Assembly: GCA_012295275.1 (NCBI GenBank)
Contig: CM022672.1
Location: forward strand, 15,713,125 to 15,777,124
Direction: 5' to 3'
Origin: Chrysomallon squamiferum
Lineage: Eukaryota > Mollusca > Gastropoda > Neomphalida > Peltospiridae
Length of the DNA stretch: 64,000 nucleotides
Shown here: one piece after another, positions 12,748 through 23,332 of the stretch
How the letters are laid out: each line of letters opens with the position of its first letter
Position numbering within the stretch: the first letter of the stretch is position 1
Notes under the pieces: model-generated
The model's database searches: none
The model's input: the letters and a program-made list of their open reading frames with translations, nothing else
Told to the model about the DNA's origin: nothing
Made by a program: the position numbers and the translations under genes

Positions 12748-12748
12748 T
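12699..12748. repeat. Compound (TG)n(TA)n microsatellite
   Basis: A TG run switching to TA; the TA part is able to form cruciform or unpaired DNA. Confidence 0.95.
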
Positions 12749-14089
12749 ATAATATTTTTGAATACTTATTTCCTACATCTGAATTAGATACTTACATACA
12801 TTCCTACATTAGAATTATATATATTTTTATTTCTTAACTTATAGCAGTGAAATAAACATGATAGATTATGCACTACATTTACCCAGTAACAAATAACAGT
12901 AGATTACATTGCTGATGTAATAAACATAAAGAATATTTTTTTTGTACCAGTTAAAAATATTCTTGCTTGTCATCCTTTTAAACTTTTTTCTGTTTCTGGG
13001 TTCTTGTGTTGTTTTGAGGGGGGGGGGGTTATGTTTTTTTCTCTGCACTATCCTTTTGTACTTTATTCTACTTTGTTTGTCTCTTTCCTTTTCACCTTTT
13101 CTTTCCTTTTGTACTTTTTTCTAAGTAAAATTTATAGTTATCATTTTTTTATACCACAAAATGTGTCCAAAGGTTTCTCTTTGTTGCATGTTTCTTTATT
13201 TCTTGAAGTATTTTCAATACTCTAATATCATAGATATTTTAGATGTAGAGAAGTATCAAGTTTCATTAATTTCAAACTACATGTTTTAAAATGAAGTTAA
13301 GAAATTACTCAGTATCTAATATTTATATGAAAGATAATTTTGAATAAATGGAAAAGGTTATTATAAGGATTGTGTGTTTAAGTTTATCCGACATCAAAAA
13401 CACTAAGGAATGCATCTTCTTAGACATTTTGTCCTTAAATTTTGTACTTAAATATATCTTAGTTAGGGAAAATAATCTATAAACAAAATTAATTTTCACA
13501 AAAGACACTTAGCTTTTTTTAACATTTTTACTTTTTAGATAATTAATATATTCAATATTGCCATAATGTTTGGTAGCGTTACACAGTAAAAAAAAAACCC
13601 CAAAATGTATATATTTTCCATGATTGAACATCATCTTTTTATACATATTTCTTTAAGTACCATCACTTCATTGGTTACTTGTTCAATACTGCAAAATGCA
13701 GTTCAGTAAAAGCAGTTTCTGTTTTCCTTTTTAGACACATGGCTGTTGTGCAAAGTACTGTAAGCAACTCATAAAAAATAACTAAAACTGTTACTGTTTT
13801 ATGTTTCAATCATTCTATTAATTAGCATTAGCTAAAGAGGAAAGAAAGAAGGAAATGTTTATATTGTGTGTTATTTTTTCACCTGTTGCAATCATTCTAA
13901 TTTCTAATACTAATACAGAAAATACTGGTTAAAGAAAAAAAAAAAATAAAAAAAAAATAAAAGGAGAAAGAAAAAGAAAAACTGTCAACTTAAGAATTGT
14001 GACATGGGCACTTTTTGCATGCTAAAATGTGTTGTTGTTTGCACAGAGTGTGGGACTGGATACTGACATTCTTAAATTCTCCCATGCAG

Positions 14090-14590
14090 GTCACCACAGA
14101 TTCCCAGATGATTTCTTCAGACTCACATACACCACCACCACCTTCAGGTATTACACCCCAGGGCTCTCAGGTAATACAACAGATGATGCTGAGCAGTGAA
14201 GGAGAGACAGTTGTCAGTAAAACGAGAAGTTGTTTCGAATGCCAGAAATGTTTTTATACATTTAGAGACTTGGCCCGGTACAAAGAACATCTGCAGATAT
14301 ATCATCCAGAAATCTTTTACTGCGAAATCTGTGGCAGGAGTTTTGATGATGAGCAGTGTTTTTCAGACCACATCTGTGTTGTGAACCATGAAGGAAAGAG
14401 AAAGTTTCCTTGTCCTTACGGAGCTTGTTGCAGAAGCTTTGCCAGACAATCTCATTTGATGGACCATGTGAACACTCATTCAGGCCTCAAACCATATATT
14501 TGTCCCAACTGCCATAAGCATTTCACAGGAAAGTATATTTTTAACCGCCATTCGAAGACTTGTTGCAAGAAAGAGGAGAATAATGAATAA
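14090..14590 (+). CDS. Alternative terminal exon A: four C2H2-type zinc fingers
   Basis: Acceptor TTCTCCCATGCAG, phase 0, 166 codons then TAA at 14588-14590. After a proline and serine-rich lead (about 45 residues) come four fingers. Finger 1 is C-x2-C-x12-H-x4-H (CQKC...HLQIYH). Finger 2 is C-x2-C-x12-H-x5-H. Finger 3 is C-x4-C-x12-H-x3-H (CPYGAC...HVNTH), followed by a linker SGLKPY close to the classical TGEKPY. Finger 4 is a C2HC variant (CPNC...HSKTC). Joined to the 300-residue common part it gives a protein of about 466 residues, probably a sequence-specific nuclear DNA-binding protein. The finger arrangement is shared with exon B at 16616, which marks the two as duplicates. The frame extends left to 14015 only because the intron happens to be open there. 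Confidence 0.85.
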   Translation, partial: VTTDSQMISSDSHTPPPPSGITPQGSQVIQQMMLSSEGETVVSKTRSCFECQKCFYTFRDLARYKEHLQIYHPEIFYCEICGRSFDDEQCFSDHICVVNHEGKRKFPCPYGACCRSFARQSHLMDHVNTHSGLKPYICPNCHKHFTGKYIFNRHSKTCCKKEENNE

Positions 14591-16615
14591 GTGACTGCTT
14601 TTCTCTGTGACTGGTGTCAGCTGTTGCTGTGTACATGCAATTTAAAACACAAGTCAGAGATGAATAAGAAATAAGTGAATTCTTTTCGCTGCACCTTTTA
14701 AACAGTTGTTATTCATGTAACACGAACTCATTTGAGATGTATATTGGAAGAGGTGAATACAAGTGAATAATTTTCTGTGGCATGCGTAAACAGTTATTTA
14801 CATGGAATCTAAAACACATCAAAAACAGGTGAATTACAAATAAGGTTTAAAATTCTCAGTGACTAGTATTAACAGTTCTTTTTTCTTTTTCTTTTTTAGT
14901 GTATGTTTTGACTATTATCATTTACATGTCAAAAATCTAAAACATTTCTTCAAGAAAGTGAATAATAGAAAAAAAAAAAAATGGCTTCTGAGCTATTGCA
15001 GTTTATATGTTATCAACTGATCAAGTAATCTAAACTAAATCTTGAAAGAAATGAATAACAAATAAGAGAATACTTTTTACCATGTTACACGTAGTCTTGT
15101 TACTTATATGGCATAATCTGAAACCCTTATCCTGAAGATAAAACTTATTTCAAGTTACAAAATTACCTCAGGGCATTATTTTATTAATTTAAGTTACATA
15201 CATACATACATCTGATGAAAGATTTAACAAAAACTTGTTGTTAACGTATTGTTTAATCAAAGTTGTTTGTTTAGTGCACTGTTCTAAAATATTTGATGTA
15301 TTTTATACTCGGTAATCTCTGTATGTGTGTATTGTTGTTCTAAATAGATATTCATATTTATGTGGGTTTTTTTTTTTCTTTGTTTGTTTACTGTAAGTGA
15401 TGTTTAGTTAATTATTAAACTAATTGGCCAGCTCTTGTTCATTTTTATATTTATTTTGTTACTTATGTAAGGTTAAAATTTTGTCATTAATTTTATGAAA
15501 TGTCCATGAAATGTGAAGTGCAATGAACTGATAATGTAATAGTTCTAATACAGTTCTTCATGTAAATTATAATTTACGGGTATGCAGTGAATGATTCCTT
15601 TTGGTATATTTAACTCTAAGATGTTTAAAAACATATTTACAAACTGAATTCACATTCATATCATTAAATATAATATTCTCGATTTTTATTTTTATGATTG
15701 TTAGTATTATGATGATGATAATGTAACTTTCCAGTAAATATTCTTTCCATTTCTCATTAGAATAAACATCAATCACATACAGTGCATTCCTATTTAATTT
15801 TTTTTTAAATGTTTTTTTTTTATATATATATATATAACATGTTAGAGTGCCTACATTCTCTTTCTCACTAAAATCATACACTTATTTATGTAATACAACC
15901 TAGTAAATGGTTAGAATCTTGGAAAATAAGTACATTCTACAGGACAAATAAGTGCATCCATCTTTACTTTGTTTCATACCTTGGCCTGCCATGCATGTTA
16001 TAAAAGTCTTATACAAAAACATTGACACTTAGTAGTGTATGTGAGAGTAAAGCCTGCAAAATTTTAGTTATTTTTTCAAGTTGTGATTTATTTTGTCTAC
16101 ATTTGTAACTTTAAAATTTGTTGCATAAAAGTAAGTAAATAATTCTGTGCAAGGTTAATGTCAAACTTTTACTCTACAGTCATTGTTTAGTTGTAAAAAA
16201 AAGCCATTAATTACATATGGTTGAAGATATTTCTAGTTTTTTATTTTGAAGACAACTTCTATTTTGTGTTGTATTCTTGGAATAAAATAGAAAACACAAA
16301 TTGCTGAAAGATGCCAGTTAGCCCTGTTTGCTTTTTTATATTGTGTTGAGATGAGAAGAAAAAAATACTGGAAAATTAATCATTCTATAATGAATCATAT
16401 TTTTTTATTATTATTATTAAAAGTCACTGAACCACTCAAGTACAAAAATAAATAAATAAATAAATAACAAAATTTAAAAAAAAGAAGAAAAAAAGTTTGG
16501 GTTGTTTTTGGGTTGACCTATAATTGTTGATTCATCAAAGCTGCTTATTGTTTTCGGCAGGGATTAATGGAGGCCATATGTATTAACTAAAAGATTTTCA
16601 CCTTCTCCCATGCAG
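14591..16615 (+). other. 3' UTR of tail A and intron before tail B
   Basis: About 2 kb without coding potential. It probably contains the 3' UTR and poly(A) site of the exon A transcript. AT-rich runs and an AATAAA at about 16280 are visible, but no single poly(A) site stands out. Confidence 0.4.
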
Positions 16616-17068
16616 GTATCTTTGGAGCCCCAAAAGTCACCTTCGTCAGAAACCTTACCAAACTGCAACAAACTTGCAAGTCCCTTGCCCAACATTGGCA
16701 GCACAACTGAAGAACAAAGAGGTTGTTTTCAGTGCAAGAAATGTGTGTCTGTTTTCAAATACAGGCAGGAACGTAAAGAACACATGGAAATGTGCCATCA
16801 GGAGACTTGTTACTGTAACATTTGTGGCCGACAGTACAAGTACAAACGGTCACTGTGGGAACACACACTGATCCACCAGGGAAAGAAAAAATTCATTTGT
16901 CCTTACAAAGACTGCGGAAGAAGGTTTGCCAGAAGGGTTCACATGGTGGATCATTTGAACACCCACTCGGGCGTAAAGCCTTACGTGTGTCAACAGTGCA
17001 CTAAACAATTTGGAAACAAATACACTTTGCTGAAACATGTAAAAGTGTGCGAAGGGAGAATAAACTGA
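16616..17068 (+). CDS. Alternative terminal exon B: four C2H2-type zinc fingers, duplicate of exon A
   Basis: Acceptor TTCTCCCATGCAG, the same 13 bases as for exon A; phase 0; 150 codons then a stop at 17066-17068. The four fingers keep the exon A order and spacing. Finger 1 is CKKC with HMEMCH, finger 2 CNIC with HTLIH, finger 3 C-x4-C (CPYKDC) with HLNTH and an SGVKPY linker, and finger 4 is C2HC (CQQC with HVKVC). Several residues predicted to face the DNA differ between A and B (for example FARQSHLMD versus FARRVHMVD), so the two tails may read different sites. The spliced product would be about 450 residues. AATAAA signals follow at 17176 and 17463. Confidence 0.85.
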   Translation, partial: VSLEPQKSPSSETLPNCNKLASPLPNIGSTTEEQRGCFQCKKCVSVFKYRQERKEHMEMCHQETCYCNICGRQYKYKRSLWEHTLIHQGKKKFICPYKDCGRRFARRVHMVDHLNTHSGVKPYVCQQCTKQFGNKYTLLKHVKVCEGRIN

Positions 17069-17859
17069 AATATAAGGTTTACTGTTAGAAAATCTGTCAG
17101 GGATAGTTAGAGAATTTCATTATTAAAGTTTGGATACAAACTGTGGCTGTGTGATGATACATTTTAATGATTAGAAATAAAAAGTATGTCCTGTATTTGC
17201 TTCCATGTTTTTTTTCTGCTCAATGTGGAAAAACTACACATTTTATTCATTTATTCTGTTTTTTGCAGAAATGGTTATAATTAACAAGAGTATGGTTATT
17301 AAAACCTTCTTAAAATAGCTGCTTCATTTTTATTTTATTATTATATTTGCTTATGTTGTTTATTATATTATATTATATTTACTTTTATATTCAAATGAAG
17401 GTTTCAAGAATGTCAAAAATTATAATTTCCTTTGTATCTTTTCATACCAGGACTACTGGTTGAATAAACTGAACAACTGATCACAAGTGATACTTGTGTG
17501 ATATTTATTTAGTACTTAAAAGCTTTGCATGATATAAAATGTCTGAAGTGTTGATGCATTGGTGTGTTAATTGGACATGTAGGCTATTTGACATTGAATG
17601 GCTGAGTTCTTTTTAAAAAGCACTGGCATGGCTTCTGTTTTAAATTTGAAAATCCAAAACCAAAATCAAAATAGGAGAAGAAGACAGTGTCTTGTAGATC
17701 TCTTAAATAACGACAAATGTTACTTACTGATTTAAATACAAAATAATTTTAACCAAAAAAAATCCGAAAAATAAAACACTCAAGAAAGTGAGATTAAAAA
17801 TAGAAGGAAAAAAACAGAAAGCTTATTTGAATCTTAAAGATTTTCTTTTGGTTTCGCAG

Positions 17860-18030
17860 GTTTCAAAAGGCCGAAGCCACTTTCGCAGGATGTATTCCCG
17901 CTCGGCCCTGCATTATGCCTGTTTGGCCATCAGGGACGAAGGGATTTCCATTCGAGCAGCTGGACGCAGGTTCAATGTTCCTGAAGCTACTCTGCGATAT
18001 TATCGAAAAAGACAGAAACATGATAGCTGA
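17860..18030 (+). CDS. Alternative terminal exon C: Pipsqueak-type helix-turn-helix
   Basis: Acceptor TTTGGTTTCGCAG, phase 0, 56 codons then TGA at 18028-18030. After a short basic lead, residues about 12-52 fit the HTH_psq pattern: an opening helix ALHYACLAIRDEG, then a turn and recognition helix in which SIRAAGRRFNVPEATLRYY matches the usual S...AA..F.VP..TL..R form. The domain is shared by Pipsqueak/BAB transcription factors and pogo-type transposases. The exon encodes a single domain and stops at once, so the product (about 356 residues) would be the common part plus one DNA-binding module. An AATAAA at about 18305 could end this transcript. Confidence 0.8.
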   Translation, partial: VSKGRSHFRRMYSRSALHYACLAIRDEGISIRAAGRRFNVPEATLRYYRKRQKHDS

Positions 18031-19971
18031 ACTTTAAAAAAAAAAAAAAATTCAGTTAGCAAAAAGTAAACACTGTAAGAAATTAAAATCAACCCACAGA
18101 AGAAAAAAATTGAAAAAAAAAAAATTTAAATGAATACGGTAAAAGCAAAGACTCAGGAACCAAATCAACCAAAGATCTACTTCTATGTCAGTGCCCATGT
18201 TACTGGTTCCAAAAATTATTTAATTATTATTAGAAACTTGTTGATATTATTATTATAAACCATTTCATTCTATTAAACCATAAATTATTTACACACACAT
18301 AAGAAATAAAAAAAACATGAAAAAACAATTGGATCTTTGTCCAGAAATGTTTTTTCACTCTAAAATGATTGTATAAGATTGAAACTGGGTAAATAATCAA
18401 AAGTAAAACAGATCTGTGGTGTATTAGTCTGCAGTATTGTTATCAATAACAACAAACAAGTTGGCAGTGTTACAGTGATGTTAAATAAATTTCTTGATCA
18501 AATGCAAGTTTTCACCTGTTATTTGTTGATGTTAACATAATTTTCATAACTGATCAAAGGAACAGATGTGTTTTTGTAGGTACTTATAAACAAATATGTT
18601 TATTTAGCTGTAATTTGCATGTATCAGGTTTATTCAACTTTTGATTATCAATTATTTAATATTTATTCTTTTATGAATGGTTTGTATATAATATTTGTCA
18701 ATATAGCTATTTTTCTTTTCTTTTGTTCTTGAATAATAATTCTAAAAAAAATAATCAATATTTACAATAATTCTGAATCAGTATTTTTATTTTATCAATG
18801 GTTTATGTAATAACAGTTTTCCAAAATCAGTATTTTACTTATTGATAATCTACCAACTCTTAAGTGGAACACAGAACTAAAATTAATGGAGCTGAATCTT
18901 TTAATTATAGTGCAGTTCCTTGGTTACATGTGGGTTTCTTTCTTGGATGACACTTATAATGTACTTGCACACATGGAATATTGTATGTTTGTATATGTAT
19001 TAGAACAACTTTCAATACTTCATCAATACTTTAATGATAGAAAAAACAAAATTAGAAACAGAATACAACACTGTACACTTACTAGAAAGTTTTGAATACT
19101 TTATTTATGTTTTAATTGTAGTTTAAACTCTACAGCTAGAAAAAACTAACTAGACTTCACAGAACAGCTGTTATAAATACAGAGTATTACACAAGATTGA
19201 AAAAGATTCCCATATTTGAAATACACCATTCAAATTTTATGTGACTTACATCTTGAAAATTATGATTATTAATAACTGAGAGTTGTGAAATTGCTCCCAT
19301 TATAATAAAAAACAATGGAGATTAAATGTCAAGACACATCAATTTTTGGAATAGGGCAATTAAAAATATTCCCCAGTTTAAAATACACAAAGATAGTACT
19401 TTAAAATTGTAATAATAATAACTGAGAATATTATTGTGAAAAAGTTCATATGATGAAAAATTCATGGAATACATGTATATGTGTTGATAAATATGACTGA
19501 AAAGAAGTATACACCCGAAAGATGTGACATTGTAATTTATTTTGATATTGTAAAATCCTTCTGTGTATCTATCCTTTAAGAACACAAGTAAACATTACTC
19601 ACACTGAGAAACATAATACTGCAGAAAACTCAGTTCAAATTGTGATTATGTGAAATATTCATTAAAATATCAATTCTGAATATAGTCTTTTACCTAAAGT
19701 AAGTCAGTATTCATTTAACTGCTGAAAGCTTTGTTTTATTTCCAGAAATGTGAAACGGTCTTTAAAATATCAATTCTGAAAACAGTAAATCAGTATTCAG
19801 AAGAAGGCTGAAGACTTTAAATTGTTGATGTGTGAAATATTGATCAATTCTCAATACAGAATGTTAAAACGATATTCAGATGACTGCTGAAAGCTTTGTT
19901 TTAAATTGTCCATGTATGAAATGTTTGTTAAAATATCAAACAAAAACCTGAACTGCTCCCATTATTTGTAG
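18031..19971 (+). other. 3' UTR of tail C and intron before tail D
   Basis: About 1.9 kb of AT-rich sequence. Between 19640 and 19940 there are three diverged copies of a segment around GATT..TGTGAAAT(A/G)TT.(A/G)TTAAAATATCAA and GCTGAAAGCTTTGTTTTA, a small local tandem repeat just before exon D. No coding region is seen. Confidence 0.4.
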
Positions 19972-20199
19972 AACCTTGGCTTGAGAGAGAAGATGAGAAA
20001 GCCCAAGCGAGACAGAGCTGCATACATGAGGATGTACAGATGGCGAATTCGACAGAAACAAATGAAACAAAGTGACTGTTTGTGTGAAAGTCAGAGTTTC
20101 CCAGTGAACGAGGATGTTCTGTACACAGATTTACAACAAGTCAGTCAGGACAGTTTGCATGCAGACATTGTGTGGGTCAATGTAGAAAAAAAATCTTGA
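19972..20199 (+). CDS. Alternative terminal exon D: short basic region
   Basis: Acceptor TTATTTGTAG, phase 0, 75 codons then TGA at 20197-20199. Residues about 5-30 are strongly basic (KMRKPKRDRAAYMRMYRWR, then a run with KQ and MKQ). This is like the RKRDRAAYMREYRRR-type segment in some mobile-element proteins, and like the basic half of a DNA-binding helix. The rest is acidic and serine-rich with no fold I can name. The pyrimidine tract before the acceptor is modest, so this is the least certain of the five main tails. It is supported by phase, open frame, biased composition and position. An AATAAA lies at about 20587. Confidence 0.6.
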   Translation, partial: NLGLREKMRKPKRDRAAYMRMYRWRIRQKQMKQSDCLCESQSFPVNEDVLYTDLQQVSQDSLHADIVWVNVEKKS

Positions 20200-20989
20200 A
20201 CTCAGTAATTTTTTTAAGAAGAGACACCAACTTGTCAATTTCGAAAGTGACTACAAACAATTTTCATAAAAATACAGTGCTTAAAATATATTAATTATGG
20301 TGTAACATTTTGCAGAATACAAGGACTAAAATGTGTATCTGAATGAACATGGTTATTATGCTTATAAATATGACAACAAAATTTTATATATATATGTATA
20401 TATATATATTAGTTAAGATACTGTCCTTCAAATATATTTATTTGACCTTAAACATTTTGGTAAAAAAGAAAAGTCTTTGTGAATTCATGTGATATACAAC
20501 TGACAGCTAATTAAGTTTCTTTTTTTTTAAATACAAATGAAGGCTCTGAAGTTTTTCAAATGTAGATGATATTTATTTTTATTTAAAATAAATAATAATA
20601 ATAATAATAAAAGCAGAAATAAGTAATAATGAAAGTATGTCTGTTTTGATATAGATATTCCTATAATAATTATATAACCTGAGTAATTTTATTCATGTAT
20701 AATGCATGTTATATGTTTGTGTTATGTAGATCATATGACTATACATATTATGTATGTATACTAAAACATGTTTAAACTCATAAAAAATGTATTATTTTGT
20801 AATGTGACAGTACATTATTTTCTTACCAAATCTATTTGTTATGAAACATCATTTAAAATTGTTAAAATAGGTGCACAACAATAAATTTTGGAAAACAACG
20901 GTGACTCAGTCTTTCAAAGATATTAACTTGGAAAGTAACAGTAACTTTTATTTTATTTTTTTATTATTATTTTTTTTTTTTATTTGGGT

Positions 20990-21070
20990 AAAGAATCATT
21001 TCTCAACCTTTTTACCCTTGTGGAACCCTTGAAATTTTTTCATGTCTCAGGGAACACCTGCATAAAAATT
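20990..21070. other. Possible fragment of a hAT-like non-autonomous DNA transposon
   Basis: The stretch TTTCTCAACCTTTTTACCC...GTGGAACCCTTGAAA resembles the terminal consensus (GGTTCTCAACC) often found at ends of hAT-type elements. No partner terminus or target duplication was found, so this is a weak call. Confidence 0.25.
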
Positions 21071-21517
21071 ATTATATATCATTATTATTATTGTTCTCTT
21101 TTATATTTTTATCGTAGTTCACATGATAAACATAATATATTGTTTTGGATAACTGGTTAAGGACAAAAATTACTCCTTTTTTTTTTTTTTTTTTTATTGA
21201 TAATGACAACAACAAAAAACAAAACTTTTCAGTCAAAAAAAAAAAAAAAAAAAATCTGATAGCATATATAAAATAAACATAAATAACCAGCATTACATTA
21301 CATATATATAACACACACAATCAGAACAAAAGCAGGTGATTATTACAGTAACTCATTGCTTATTGACAATGTTGAAAAAGAATAAGATGTCTTAGAAATA
21401 AACACCAAGGATGACCAGAAGATTCAGAGTATGGATCCCTCATTTAATCAAATATGTGAATCTGTCATTATACAGGGTCAGATCACTGACCACTGACCAA
21501 TAAAGGCGGTTTCTCAA

Positions 21518-21826
21518 GATGATTATTCTTATTTGTAAAATGTGGACTAAATACAACTTCATGATTGTTGTTCATAAAATGTGGACAGTATACAACTTCA
21601 TGATTGTTGTTCATAAAATGTATACAGTACAAAAGGTGATGATTCTTGTTTGTAAAGTATGCATAGTAGACAAGTTGATGATTCTTGTGTAAAAAGTGTA
21701 CTGCAGACAAGGTGATGTTTCTTGTTTGTAAAATATGCAAAGTATGTTAATTGATTCCTGTCTGTAAAATGTGGACTAAGTACAAACTGATGATTATTTT
21801 TGTTTATAAAATTTGTATAGTACACT
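21518..21826. repeat. 39-base minisatellite, about eight copies
   Basis: Units of the form GATTGTTGTTCATAAAATGT followed by GGACAGTATACAACTTCAT repeat with a period of 39 bases; two central copies are almost identical and the outer ones are diverged. Because 39 is a multiple of three, the - strand is open in two frames across the array, giving 13-residue protein repeats (cores like HEVVYCPHFMNNN). That openness is expected from the period and is not evidence of a gene. It lies in the intron before exon E. Confidence 0.8.
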
Positions 21827-22186
21827 AATCTACTAGTTTCATTGCATATAAACCAGTACATGAATTTTATTATAATTATTTTTATTATATAATCAGTTAT
21901 TGTATCTCTGAAAATCTCTTTTCTCGTGGTTATTGGAAAAATAATGTATTCTGTCTCCAGGCTTTAGTCATTTCACATGCATATGTATATATTGTTCCAT
22001 TGTCATAAGACAGTAACTGAACATTCCATTTAAGTTAAATGTGAATGTAACAAGTTATCAAACAAACTGCACAGAATACAATGAAAACAATATTCATTTG
22101 TTGTGGAATATTACAAAACAAAAGCATTCTTGTCTATTCACAATCAGTTAAACACATGCTGTAGTCTTTTTGGTTATCTCCCTCTT

Positions 22187-22232
22187 TATATATATATATA
22201 TATATATATAGAGGTAATGCATGTGTGTGTGT
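22187..22232. repeat. (TA)n and (TG)n microsatellites
   Basis: A TA run of about 11 units is followed within 15 bases by a TG run, in the intron before exon E. Confidence 0.9.
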
Positions 22233-22439
22233 GTGTGTGGGTGTTTGTATATGCACTCGTGTGTGTGTATATGTGTGATATTTCCATTATTATTTCATTA
22301 GTTAAATTAATTCAGCATGGCTTTATGGCTTTTCTTGTTATGCAGAAATAAATTGACAAAAAAAAACAACCAGAAACCAATCTTTTCATTATTTATTTCT
22401 TTAATATTTGTTTTTTGTTGTGTTTATTTATTTATTCAT

Positions 22440-22760
22440 TTATTATTATTATTTTATTACTACTACCACTACTATTACTAGCACCACCATCACCACTATT
22501 ACCATCATTATTCATTCACTACTACCACCAGTATTATACTCCACTACTATCACTATTAGCAACATCACCAGTACTACTTCTACTACCATTAATACTACTA
22601 GAACTTATACTATCACTACCACTACTACAACAACTACCACCATCAACATTACTTATACTACCACTACATCAAAACCTTCTACTACTACTGCTGCTGCCAG
22701 TACTATGCTAACTACAACTACTACTGTCATTGAACTCCACCATTACTATTATCATCAACA
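22440..22760 (+). repeat. Degenerate trinucleotide (ACT/ACC/ATT) tract upstream of exon E
   Basis: About 320 bases of imperfect three-base units (TACTACTACC, CACCACCATC, ACTACTACAA). The tract makes a long low-complexity Thr/Ile/Leu frame, which is an artefact of composition. It ends about 45 bases before the acceptor of exon E. Confidence 0.85.
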
Positions 22761-22805
22761 TTATTCCTTCACCAGTGATTTCTTAATGTACAAAATTTAT
22801 TTCAG

Positions 22806-23096
22806 GAATTCCTGCATTCCAAAAAAGAATTTCGACCAATGCTAGAGATCCCACCAGGTGAGCTGGATCCATTACTAGGATTGTTTTTTCTCAGCCTTCA
22901 GAAGGAAAATGGTAAAGAATATGAGCCGTACTACCTGAAAAACATTTGTTCCATACTTGGCCGTTACTTTCGCCTCAATAATTACAAACCAAGTCTGAAA
23001 AGTGAAGCTTTCTCACGATCTCGTCAAATTCTGCAAGCCAAAGTGAATCGTCTTATACAAATAAGAAGAGCTGAGACACTGGAGAGAAAGCAGTAG
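22806..23096 (+). CDS. Alternative terminal exon E: Crypton-type core-binding-like domain
   Basis: Acceptor AAATTTATTTCAG, phase 0, 96 codons then TAG at 23094-23096. The core runs from about residue 12 to 85. It starts with IPPGELDPLLGLFFLSLQK, continues with a DG-like turn (NGKEYEPYYLKNI), a helix ILGRYFR and a closing SEAFSRSRQILQAKVNRLI. This is the pattern of the N-terminal core-binding segment that precedes DUF3504 in Crypton-derived host proteins (ZMYM2/3/4, QRICH1, KIAA1958). The catalytic recombinase domain is absent: the frame stops right after. The spliced product would be about 396 residues. The family match is from memory of the pattern; a profile search would settle it. It may bind DNA or mediate protein contacts without any recombinase activity. 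Confidence 0.7.
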   Translation, partial: EFLHSKKEFRPMLEIPPGELDPLLGLFFLSLQKENGKEYEPYYLKNICSILGRYFRLNNYKPSLKSEAFSRSRQILQAKVNRLIQIRRAETLERKQ

Positions 23097-23332
23097 AAAA
23101 TGTAACAAAATTTTTATTATTATTATTATTATTTAAAAAAAAAAAATTCATATTATCATTCACTTATTTTATTATTCTTTTTTTTTTCCTTTCATTTTAT
23201 TTGATTTTTTTCACATTTTGGGAAATCCAAATAGCTGCTATTTATTTTTTCATCATTCCCCATTTATTTATTCATTCATTTATTCTTGACATTATTATTT
23301 CAACTTATTTTTTTTCTGTTTTTCTTTATCAG

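Larger units (their letters stand above)
10853..14089 (+). other. Intron between the common part and the first alternative tail
   Basis: About 3.2 kb of AT-rich sequence with a (CT)n tract at 11925-11969 and a (TG)n/(TA)n tract at 12699-12748. I see no coding exon here. Confidence 0.6.

Noticed and set aside
22408-22845. A 145-codon + strand frame rich in Thr and Ile
   Set aside because: It is a translation of a degenerate trinucleotide repeat; only its last few codons overlap exon E, and they are in another frame.
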